The notes beneath the pieces are model-generated. The model worked only from the letters and a program-made list of their open reading frames with translations. It was not told the origin of the DNA and made no database searches. Source: Wukongarchaeum sp048886645 (lineage in GTDB: Archaea; Asgardarchaeota; Wukongarchaeia; Wukongarchaeales; Wukongarchaeaceae). From it: a DNA stretch of 11,033 nt. Below are positions 6,959-11,033 of the stretch, in pieces; positions within the stretch are counted from its first letter, which is position 1, and every line of letters starts with the position of its first letter. The DNA lies in the NCBI GenBank assembly GCA_048886645.1, contig JBHLKN010000066.1, forward strand, positions 1 to 11,033, read 5' to 3'. A program made the translations under genes and the position numbers.

Positions 6959-6964
6959 AAAAAA
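6959..6964 (-). terminator. T-tract after the HEAT-like gene
   Basis: Read on the minus strand, GGCG is followed by T6 about 25 bases after the stop of the HEAT-like gene and about 50 bases before the ATPase start. It may separate the two transcripts. Confidence 0.35.
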
Positions 6965-6988
6965 CGCCATTTAGTCCAACATTTTCTT

Positions 6989-7804
6989 TTATTTTAGAGA
7001 TTCTTTTATCGAGGCTACGTAGTCGGGAAAGCTCTTTTTCAACCTATTCTTTTTCAAATTCTCTTTTACTATCCAAAGAACATCTGGATCTTTGGAATCT
7101 AAAAGTTGATACATATATTCAAAGCCTTCTTTTGGAACCGCACAAACAACAACGCTTAAAGAGTAACCTAGCGCTTGTTTCAATTTCTTGAAGGTCTCAG
7201 ATTTACGCTCTTCAGTAGCAATTATCTGGTCAAAGATCTTTTTATGCAACACTAAGCCCTGTAATGCAACCTTCTTATTACTCAACAAACCAGGTTCAGC
7301 TACTCCTGCTGCCACTGCCCTCATCTCAAGCCAATTACCTTCTACAATCCACCCCTCCAACTCTCTCAAAGTCTTTTCACCCTCCCTCCCTATCAATTTT
7401 TGAATACCAAAAGCCACAGCTTCCCTCAACCTCCACCTCGGATCATTTGCCAACTCTTTTAAGCGAGCTAATGCTTTTTGAAAGAAATCTGAAGAGACCG
7501 AACCAACACCTCCTATAGCCCACACCCCACAAAAAGGAAGAAACTCCCTCGGATAATTTACTGGTGCTTCATCCGAAGAAACCTCGATCAATTTTAGACA
7601 CAAACTCCATAATCTTTCAGGATCTTTCCCAAAATAATCCTCAACCACCTCCACAAACGCCTGTCCCAATTCTAAATTTGCCCGACGACCAGGAAGATTA
7701 CTATTTGAAACCAGATATTCAACGAGCTTACACTCTTCCCCATCCTTGAGAAACCCATCAAAAAAACCAACTAAATCTTGTTTATGATTCTCTTTCTTGC
7801 CCAT
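6989..7804 (-). CDS. HEAT-like alpha-helical repeat protein (AlkD-like fold possible)
   Basis: A 271-residue cytoplasmic protein without signal or membrane segments. It is rich in helices and carries HEAT-like segments: FLPFCGVWAIGGVGSVSSDF, then LARLKELANDPRWRLREAVAFGIQKLI (about residues 113-139), LRELEGWIVEGNWLEMRAVAAGVAEP (about 146-171) and a C-terminal QLLDSKDPDVLWIVKENLKKN. The DPRW-x-RE-AVAFG pattern is shared with HEAT-repeat proteins of the DNA-alkylation-repair (AlkD) superfamily and with uncharacterised HEAT proteins. I cannot confirm the AlkD catalytic residues, so a DNA-repair function is not claimed. The ATG at 7804 follows AGGGGTTGAA, an acceptable ribosome binding site. It lies 57 bases downstream of the flavodoxin gene and could be co-transcribed with it, although a T5 tract at 7850-7854 lies between them. 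Confidence 0.72.
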   Translation of the reverse strand: MGKKENHKQDLVGFFDGFLKDGEECKLVEYLVSNSNLPGRRANLELGQAFVEVVEDYFGKDPERLWSLCLKLIEVSSDEAPVNYPREFLPFCGVWAIGGVGSVSSDFFQKALARLKELANDPRWRLREAVAFGIQKLIGREGEKTLRELEGWIVEGNWLEMRAVAAGVAEPGLLSNKKVALQGLVLHKKIFDQIIATEERKSETFKKLKQALGYSLSVVVCAVPKEGFEYMYQLLDSKDPDVLWIVKENLKKNRLKKSFPDYVASIKESLK

Positions 7805-7861
7805 TTCAACCCCTGACTCGAGAATTAATGCGTTAGTTGTAATGTAAACAAAAATAAGCGA

Positions 7862-8320
7862 TCAAGCTTCTTTCATTTTACTGCCTATCTTTTTTCCAAA
7901 CTCTTTGCATTTAGGAAGCTCTTCCTCTAGAATCGGTCCCTTAATCCCTTTTACTTTAATCGATAATCCCGGAGCCAAAATCTTCAATCCAAGAACCTTT
8001 TCGTTTATCCGCTTTTCCATCTTCTTTACAGCTTTTTCGAAATCATATTTATATGTGCCAAAAACAGCTCCAACTTTCCCCTCTAAGTTGAGTTTCCCAA
8101 GCTTATCGATAAACTTCTTAATACCTCCGGTCGGCCCACCAATATGCGTAGGAGAACCGATCAAAATAGCATCATACTCCGGAATCTTGCCAAGATCAAC
8201 TTCTTTATACATTATAAGATCCGTTTCTAGTCCTCCAACTTCCTTCATAGCCTCTATTATCATTTCCGCTACACGTTTAGTGTTACCATACTTTGACTCA
8301 TAAACAATGATGACTTTCAC
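7862..8320 (-). CDS. Flavodoxin family protein
   Basis: A single-domain FMN electron carrier, 152 residues from the GTG at 8320. The first strand and phosphate loop read KVIIVYESKYGNTKRVAE, with SKYGNT in place of the usual S/T-x-T-G-N-T. The second isoalloxazine loop is GSPTHIGGPTGG and the third FMN-contact region is GAVFGTYKYDF. Length and layout match a short-chain flavodoxin or a stand-alone domain of the archaeal FprA/flavodoxin group. The redox partner is unknown, and no ferredoxin or reductase gene is nearby. A longer frame begins at GTG 8332, but that codon lies inside the sequence GGTGAGGTGG, which is the ribosome binding site for the GTG at 8320 (about eight bases downstream). The shorter form also begins MKVIIVYES, typical of the family. 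Confidence 0.9.
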   Translation of the reverse strand: MKVIIVYESKYGNTKRVAEMIIEAMKEVGGLETDLIMYKEVDLGKIPEYDAILIGSPTHIGGPTGGIKKFIDKLGKLNLEGKVGAVFGTYKYDFEKAVKKMEKRINEKVLGLKILAPGLSIKVKGIKGPILEEELPKCKEFGKKIGSKMKEA

Positions 8321-8374
8321 CAAAAAAACCACCTCACCAAGTTAAAGTAATAAGAAAAAAATAGCAGATAAAGA

Positions 8375-8390
8375 AATAATAACTTTTTCC
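8375..8390 (-). promoter_or_regulatory. BRE/TATA promoter of the flavodoxin gene
   Basis: On the minus strand GGAAAAAG (8383-8390) is followed directly by TTATTATT (8375-8382), a good BRE/TATA pair. Initiation near 8353 would give a leader of about 33 bases carrying the GGTGAGGTGG ribosome binding site. The box lies in the gap after the small membrane protein gene. Confidence 0.45.
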
Positions 8391-8410
8391 AAATGGCATA
8401 TATTAGCGTT

Positions 8411-8662
8411 TTATTTTTTCGGCGTCAATTTTTGTAACAAAGGATACAAGAAGATAAGGAGTAGAACAACAAAGATTATTCCCGTGATCAGGTGAAAATA
8501 CTGATTAACGATATATGATTCCCCTTCTTCAACCTTGTTTAACATGTCAAAACCACATGCGATACTTGATAGACCAAAGATTAACGCTCCAAGACCTCCA
8601 AAAATAGTGTATTGTGATAGTGTAGCTAAAAATAGTGATACATAGATATCTACTCCCAACAC
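8411..8662 (-). CDS. Small two-helix membrane protein, unknown function
   Basis: An 83-residue hydrophobic protein that I do not recognise. Two probable membrane helices are visible: about residues 13-38 (Gly/Ala-rich, SQYTIFGGLGALIFGLSSIA) and about 56-76 (HLITGIIFVVLLLIFLYPLL). An acidic loop, NKVEEGESY, joins them, and the protein ends in basic LTPKK. With both basic ends inside, the loop would face outward. The frame opens with GTG at 8662 with no recognisable ribosome binding site and a TATA-like box only about 18-22 bases upstream, so the exact start is uncertain. The gene is divergent from the COG1751-type gene, with 55 bases between the start codons. The hydrophobic pattern and tidy termination support a real gene, but codon evidence is limited at this length. 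Confidence 0.55.
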   Translation of the reverse strand: MLGVDIYVSLFLATLSQYTIFGGLGALIFGLSSIACGFDMLNKVEEGESYIVNQYFHLITGIIFVVLLLIFLYPLLQKLTPKK

Positions 8663-8675
8663 AACAATTACAAAG

Positions 8676-8684
8676 TTATTTTAA
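8676..8684. promoter_or_regulatory. Shared TATA-like box of a divergent gene pair
   Basis: TTATTTTAA reads as TTAAAATAA on the other strand, so the same AT block could serve both the plus-strand gene at 8718 and the minus-strand gene at 8662. For the plus strand the predicted RNA start is near 8705, directly before the ribosome binding site at 8706-8713. Confidence 0.4.
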
Positions 8685-8707
8685 CCTTGATCCTCAGGAT
8701 ATTAAGG
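8685..8707. promoter_or_regulatory. Palindrome between TATA box and start codon, possible operator
   Basis: ATCCT-C-AGGAT (8690-8700) is a perfect five-base inverted repeat. It is flanked by CCTT (8685-8688) and AAGG (8704-8707), which extend the symmetry with a small asymmetry. It lies between the predicted TATA box and the ribosome binding site of the gene at 8718, where an archaeal repressor could block initiation. No regulator gene is adjacent. Confidence 0.35.
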
Positions 8708-8717
8708 GGGAAGTTGT

Positions 8718-9437
8718 ATGGTTATAAGTCTTGTAGAATACTTTGAACGCCCCGGTCCTGCTAACACAGAGAAAGTTATTCAGTTATGTAGACAACGGGC
8801 TATAGAGCTTGGGACTCGCTTTGTTGTTGTGGCTTCATTGACTGGAGATAGTGCCGTGAAAGTTGCGGAAACTTTTAAGGATTTGGATGTCACCATAGTC
8901 AGTGTTAGGTATCTTCCTGGCGGCGCTTGGAATGTGAAAGAGGAGCCTTATGGGGCATACGAGACAATTCCAGAGCTTAAAAAGATGAGGGAAAAATGGA
9001 TTAAGAAAGGATTAGAACGGATTCCGAAAGAATATTCAAAGAAAAACATAGAAGAACTCAAGAAACTGGGAGTAAAAATTGTAGGAGGAACACCAACACT
9101 ATGGAATATTGATCGTTCTCTCATGGTAAAGTACGGCGGTACGTCCCCTCAAGAAATTATTAATGAAACTCTTCGACTCATAAGCCCAGGCTTCCGAGTA
9201 TGCGTAGAAATCGCATTAATGGCGGCAGACAACGGAGCGATCCCAACCAATGAAGAAGCCATAACTATGGCAGGGACAGAAAGGGGATTAGACACGGCCA
9301 CCGTTATAAAACCATCAGTCTCCGTGAAAATGTTTGACCTTTATGATGGAATGGAAATTCGAGAGATTATCTGCAAACCAAGAACAATGCTCAGTTCAAA
9401 AGGAAGATTCATAGGAAGATACACACTCTTAGGATAA
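8718..9437 (+). CDS. Pyruvate-kinase-C-terminal-like protein (COG1751 type)
   Basis: A 239-residue cytoplasmic protein of unknown function whose fold resembles the C-terminal allosteric domain of pyruvate kinase. The first half reads YFERPGPANTEKVIQLCRQRAIELGTRFVVVASLTGDSAVKVAE (about residues 8-51), the usual helix followed by strand and Ser/Thr-Gly loop. The second half, from about residue 155, has SPGFRVCVEIALMAADNGAI, then ITMAGTERGLDTATVIKPS (182-200), and ends with REIICKPR (215-222), characteristic of the uncharacterised archaeal COG1751 family. A charged, helix-forming segment (about 68-130, containing LKKMREKWIKKGLERIPKEY) makes it longer than the roughly 185-190 residues I recall for the family. 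No catalytic pyruvate kinase barrel is present, so it is not a pyruvate kinase. The ATG at 8718 follows a strong AAGGGGGAAG site. Confidence 0.75.
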   Translation: MVISLVEYFERPGPANTEKVIQLCRQRAIELGTRFVVVASLTGDSAVKVAETFKDLDVTIVSVRYLPGGAWNVKEEPYGAYETIPELKKMREKWIKKGLERIPKEYSKKNIEELKKLGVKIVGGTPTLWNIDRSLMVKYGGTSPQEIINETLRLISPGFRVCVEIALMAADNGAIPTNEEAITMAGTERGLDTATVIKPSVSVKMFDLYDGMEIREIICKPRTMLSSKGRFIGRYTLLG

Positions 9438-9520
9438 CAAATTTAAAACAGATTTTCACTAAATTAAGGAAATTTGATGGTTTAACTTAGTCTTATACTT
9501 TGATATACTAGAATAATATT

Positions 9521-9540
9521 AAAACTCCCTTTAATTTTTC
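9521..9540 (+). terminator. T-rich terminator after the COG1751-type gene
   Basis: AAAACTCCCT followed by TTAATTTTTC lies about 85 bases after the stop at 9437. The first ten bases are identical to 1851-1860, where they also precede a T-tract after a plus-strand gene. Confidence 0.35.
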
Positions 9541-9565
9541 TCATACACAAAAATGATAAATAGTC

Positions 9566-9574
9566 TATTTATAC
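9566..9574 (+). promoter_or_regulatory. TATA box upstream of the Roadblock gene
   Basis: TATTTATAC is centred near 9570, so transcription would begin around 9595 with a leader of about 50-70 bases. That leader contains the near-perfect ribosome binding site at 9632-9640. Confidence 0.4.
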
Positions 9575-9631
9575 TTAGGAATAAAGAAAAGTCAGTTCAC
9601 CTTAAGAAACTAAGAGCTTAACAACTTTAAT

Positions 9632-9640
9632 GGAGTTGAT
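9632..9640 (+). promoter_or_regulatory. Ribosome binding site that questions the Roadblock start
   Basis: GGAGTTGAT matches the archaeal anti-Shine-Dalgarno complement GGAGGTGAT at eight of nine positions. The in-frame codon at the right distance is ATT (9646-9648), five bases downstream. The first conventional in-frame start, TTG at 9667, is 26 bases away. The nearby ATG at 9639 is in another frame and stops after four codons. Confidence 0.5.
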
Positions 9641-9666
9641 GTTCGATTTCTGAAAGAACAGAAAAA

Positions 9667-10017
9667 TTGGGCGAATTATTAAACGAGCTAGAGAGACGAA
9701 GCGAAGTCAAGGCTAGTGCAATTGTTTCTAGAGAAGGTTTGATGATGGCAAGCAAATTACCAGGAGATATCGACGAAGATGCTATTTCCGCCATGTCCGC
9801 AGGCATGCTCTCTTTAGGTACAAGGGTTGGCAACATACTAAAATGCGGCGAAATAGAACAGATAATAATCAAAGGAGCAGAAGGGATCACCATTACCATG
9901 GACGCAGGACCAGAAGCTGTTTTAATCCTCATCGCTCCAGCCGACGCAAAGCTAGGAATGATCTTTTTCGATGTAAAAATAACCGTTGAAGGCATAAAAG
10001 AGCTCCTAAAAGCTTAA
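9667..10017 (+). CDS. Roadblock/LC7 domain protein
   Basis: A 116-residue single-domain protein of the Roadblock/LC7 family, which includes MglB-type regulators of small Ras-like GTPases. The fold signature is visible: an N-terminal helix (LGELLNELERR), strand VKASAIVSREGLMMASKLP (about 14-32), a long helix EDAISAMSAGMLSLGTRVGNIL, strands EIEQIIIKGAEGITITMDAG and EAVLILIAPADAKLGMIFF, and the closing helix ITVEGIKELLKA. Archaeal members usually form dimers; no GTPase partner gene lies in this window. The stated start is TTG at 9667. The in-frame codons upstream (encoding S-E-R-T-E-K) look coding and lead back to ATT 9646 below a strong ribosome binding site, so translation may begin there. A one-base change would instead join the ATG at 9639. 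The TGA at 9637 limits any further extension. Confidence 0.88.
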   Translation: MGELLNELERRSEVKASAIVSREGLMMASKLPGDIDEDAISAMSAGMLSLGTRVGNILKCGEIEQIIIKGAEGITITMDAGPEAVLILIAPADAKLGMIFFDVKITVEGIKELLKA

Positions 10018-10111
10018 AATCAAGTATTTTTCGGCATTACCACTACTTAACGCGGTTTCTCAGAGTCTACAAAACCCCCGTTAGGAGATTCACAACCATT
10101 GCCAGACGGCT

Positions 10112-10405
10112 TTACGGTAACTCCTTAATCATCTCTACTACTTTTTCAGCGGGGACCGCTACCAGTGTTTCTGTCCTTACCGCTCCTGCAGAGCCGATAA
10201 TAAACAGAGACTTCATTACTGCCTCGTTACTTGGCCCCTCAGATATTGCAACGAAATCGTATTGCCCCAAGGTATAGTAAAACTCCTTGATCTCTCCTCC
10301 AAGCGACCTGACCACTTCTCGAGCTGCCGCCAATCGTTTCGGCGAATCCTTTATCTTCGTGACCCCTTCTTGAGTAAACTTGCCAAGAACTATATAGGTG
10401 GACAT
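10112..10405 (-). CDS. GYD domain-containing protein
   Basis: A 97-residue protein matching the GYD family, small ferredoxin-like alpha/beta domains of unknown function found in archaea and bacteria. The family pattern is nearly complete: strand YIVLGKFTQEGVTKIKDSP, helix KRLAAAREVVRSLGG, strand EIKEFYYTLGQYDFVAISEGP (the diagnostic LG-x-YDFV segment, residues 46-52), helix SNEAVMKSLFIIGSAG and strand VRTETLVAVPAEKVVEMIKEL. The ATG at 10405 is preceded five bases upstream by GGGGGTGA (10411-10418), a strong ribosome binding site, and by an AT-rich TATA region at 10435-10446. It is convergent with the Roadblock gene, with 94 bases between the stops. Its substrate or partner is not known. No frame change or truncation is seen. 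Confidence 0.92.
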   Translation of the reverse strand: MSTYIVLGKFTQEGVTKIKDSPKRLAAAREVVRSLGGEIKEFYYTLGQYDFVAISEGPSNEAVMKSLFIIGSAGAVRTETLVAVPAEKVVEMIKELP

Positions 10406-10431
10406 TTATTTCACCCCCGCCCAAAATTCTC

Positions 10432-10452
10432 AATAATTTATTTAAAATTATT
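10432..10452 (-). promoter_or_regulatory. TATA region of the GYD gene within a perfect palindrome
   Basis: AATAATTT and AAATTATT are perfect eight-base inverted arms around ATTTA. The minus-strand TATA-like TTTAAATAAATT (10435-10446) lies inside. Predicted initiation near 10415-10419 falls just before the ribosome binding site. The decamer AATAATTTAT is repeated at 10464-10473, 32 bases upstream of the gene-proximal copy. Confidence 0.4.
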
Positions 10453-10865
10453 GTAGGATTTTTAATAATTTATGAATGAATAAACTATGTGCCAAGTTAA
10501 CAAAAGAACAAGATTTTTACTTATCTTTTAAAGCGCTTGGCAAACTTCAGAAATTTTTCATCTTAAGGATATATTTTAACAGGGATTTTTATCCTTATAA
10601 ATGTGAATAGTTATGAGAAGTCGGTGTTTTTCTTTATCGTACAGTTACCAGTTAATTTTTTAAGATTTGATCCAAAATTTGTGATTTAATTTTCATAAGT
10701 GGTAAAAAAATACACAACTGCGTATATGGACTAGATTGCTGTAATCGGACATTATGCTAACTGATTTTGATTATCTCTTCGGTAGTTTTTAATTGAAACC
10801 ATCTAATTTTTTGACCAATTGACTTTCTACCTATGTTTGAGAATGAATCTTAATCCGATATAATT
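10453..10865. other. AT-rich gap with no convincing gene
   Basis: About 410 bases between the GYD promoter and the next gene contain no coding frame that I can support. Visible elements are the decamer copy at 10464-10473, a seven-base inverted pair TGCCAAG/CTTGGCA (10490-10496 and 10536-10542) with a 39-base spacer, and a six-pair hairpin AGGGAT-TTTT-ATCCTT (10581-10596, including one G-U pair). No tRNA-like T-loop or paired cloverleaf arms were found. A small RNA cannot be excluded. Confidence 0.5.
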
Positions 10866-11033
10866 CTAATGAATTGCTTTGAGAAAAACGCCTAGGTTGC
10901 GGGGGAAAAGGTCAATGAAATCAACCATATCGTGTTTTCTTAATTTCTCTATTGTCGGGGCAGGAAGTTGATTGAGAGGTGTCCCTTTCAAAAATATATT
11001 TGTTTCCTCCTCTGAGAATTCTGCTCCTTGGTC
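10866..11033 (-). CDS. 3' end of a minus-strand gene (partial)
   Basis: An uninterrupted frame of 55 codons enters from the right edge and ends in TAG at 10866-10868. It reads DQGAEFSEEETNIFLKGTPL (first 20 residues) and continues with a charged, helical segment to the C-terminal IDLFPRNLGVFLKAIH. Composition is protein-like: amphipathic, with many Glu, Lys and Leu and few Cys or Trp. I do not recognise the family from this fragment. The next gene downstream on the same strand (GYD) lies about 460 bases away and has its own promoter-like region, so no operon is implied. Confidence is in the existence of the gene, not its function. Confidence 0.65.
   Translation of the reverse strand, partial: DQGAEFSEEETNIFLKGTPLNQLPAPTIEKLRKHDMVDFIDLFPRNLGVFLKAIH

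Noticed and set aside
7905..8303. A 132-codon plus-strand frame opposite the flavodoxin gene
   Set aside because: The minus strand encodes a clear flavodoxin with all FMN loops; the antisense frame has no recognisable motif.
6989..8662. Flavodoxin, HEAT-like and small membrane genes as a new redox operon
   Set aside because: Gaps of 57-90 bases contain promoter-like and T-tract elements, and nothing functional links the three products.
9627..9995. A 122-codon minus-strand frame opposite the Roadblock gene
   Set aside because: The plus strand carries a full Roadblock domain and a strong ribosome binding site; the antisense product is low-complexity Ser/Ile/Ala sequence.
10049..10082. Imperfect hairpin AACG-CGGTTT / AAACCCCCGTT between convergent genes, considered as a bidirectional terminator
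   Set aside because: It has an internal mismatch and a bulge, a 13-base loop and no T-tract on either side; too weak to call.
10490..10542. TGCCAAG / CTTGGCA inverted pair considered as a mobile-element end or RNA stem
   Set aside because: Only seven bases with a 39-base spacer, no target duplication, no transposase, and no supporting inner pairing.

Overview
This window looks like chromosomal DNA from an archaeon, most likely an uncultivated TACK-type lineage such as Bathyarchaeia; that placement is inference from gene content, not from a marker gene. Support: the adenosylhomocysteinase has the short archaeal C-terminus; there are GYD, Roadblock/LC7 and pyruvate-kinase-C-like (COG1751-type) genes; several starts have BRE/TATA-like boxes about 25-45 bases upstream; ribosome binding sites resemble the GGAGGTGAT type; and T-tracts follow stop codons. 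I see no tRNA, rRNA, CRISPR array, transposase or phage gene.

Layout. 1-135 is the C-terminal membrane anchor of a secreted protein cut by the window edge. 307-1821 encodes a membrane-anchored surface protein with seven near-identical 52-53 residue repeats, probably a seven-bladed beta-propeller. Six consecutive minus-strand genes fill 1920-8662; in transcription order from the right they are a small two-helix membrane protein, a flavodoxin, a HEAT-like helical protein, a P2A-type calcium-pump-like ATPase, a 199-residue Cys/His-containing protein of uncertain family, and adenosylhomocysteinase. Several have their own promoter-like box, so this is probably not one operon. On the plus strand follow a COG1751-type protein (8718-9437), divergent from the small membrane gene, and a Roadblock/LC7 protein (to 10017). 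A convergent GYD-domain gene lies at 10112-10405. About 460 bases of AT-rich DNA without a convincing gene precede the 3' end of another minus-strand gene cut by the right edge.

How the genes fit together. The left end concerns the cell surface. Adenosylhomocysteinase is SAM-cycle housekeeping. The ATPase probably exports Ca2+ or a similar cation. The flavodoxin carries electrons. The Roadblock and GYD proteins are small regulatory or unknown modules. I see no evidence that these genes form one dedicated system, and no clear new defence, mobile or biosynthetic system. The points most worth a second look are a 21-residue tandem duplication inside the ATPase nucleotide-binding domain together with loss of the usual KGAPE lysine, the in-register sequons and cysteines of the propeller protein, the start of the Roadblock gene, and a shared divergent promoter with a palindrome at 8676-8707.
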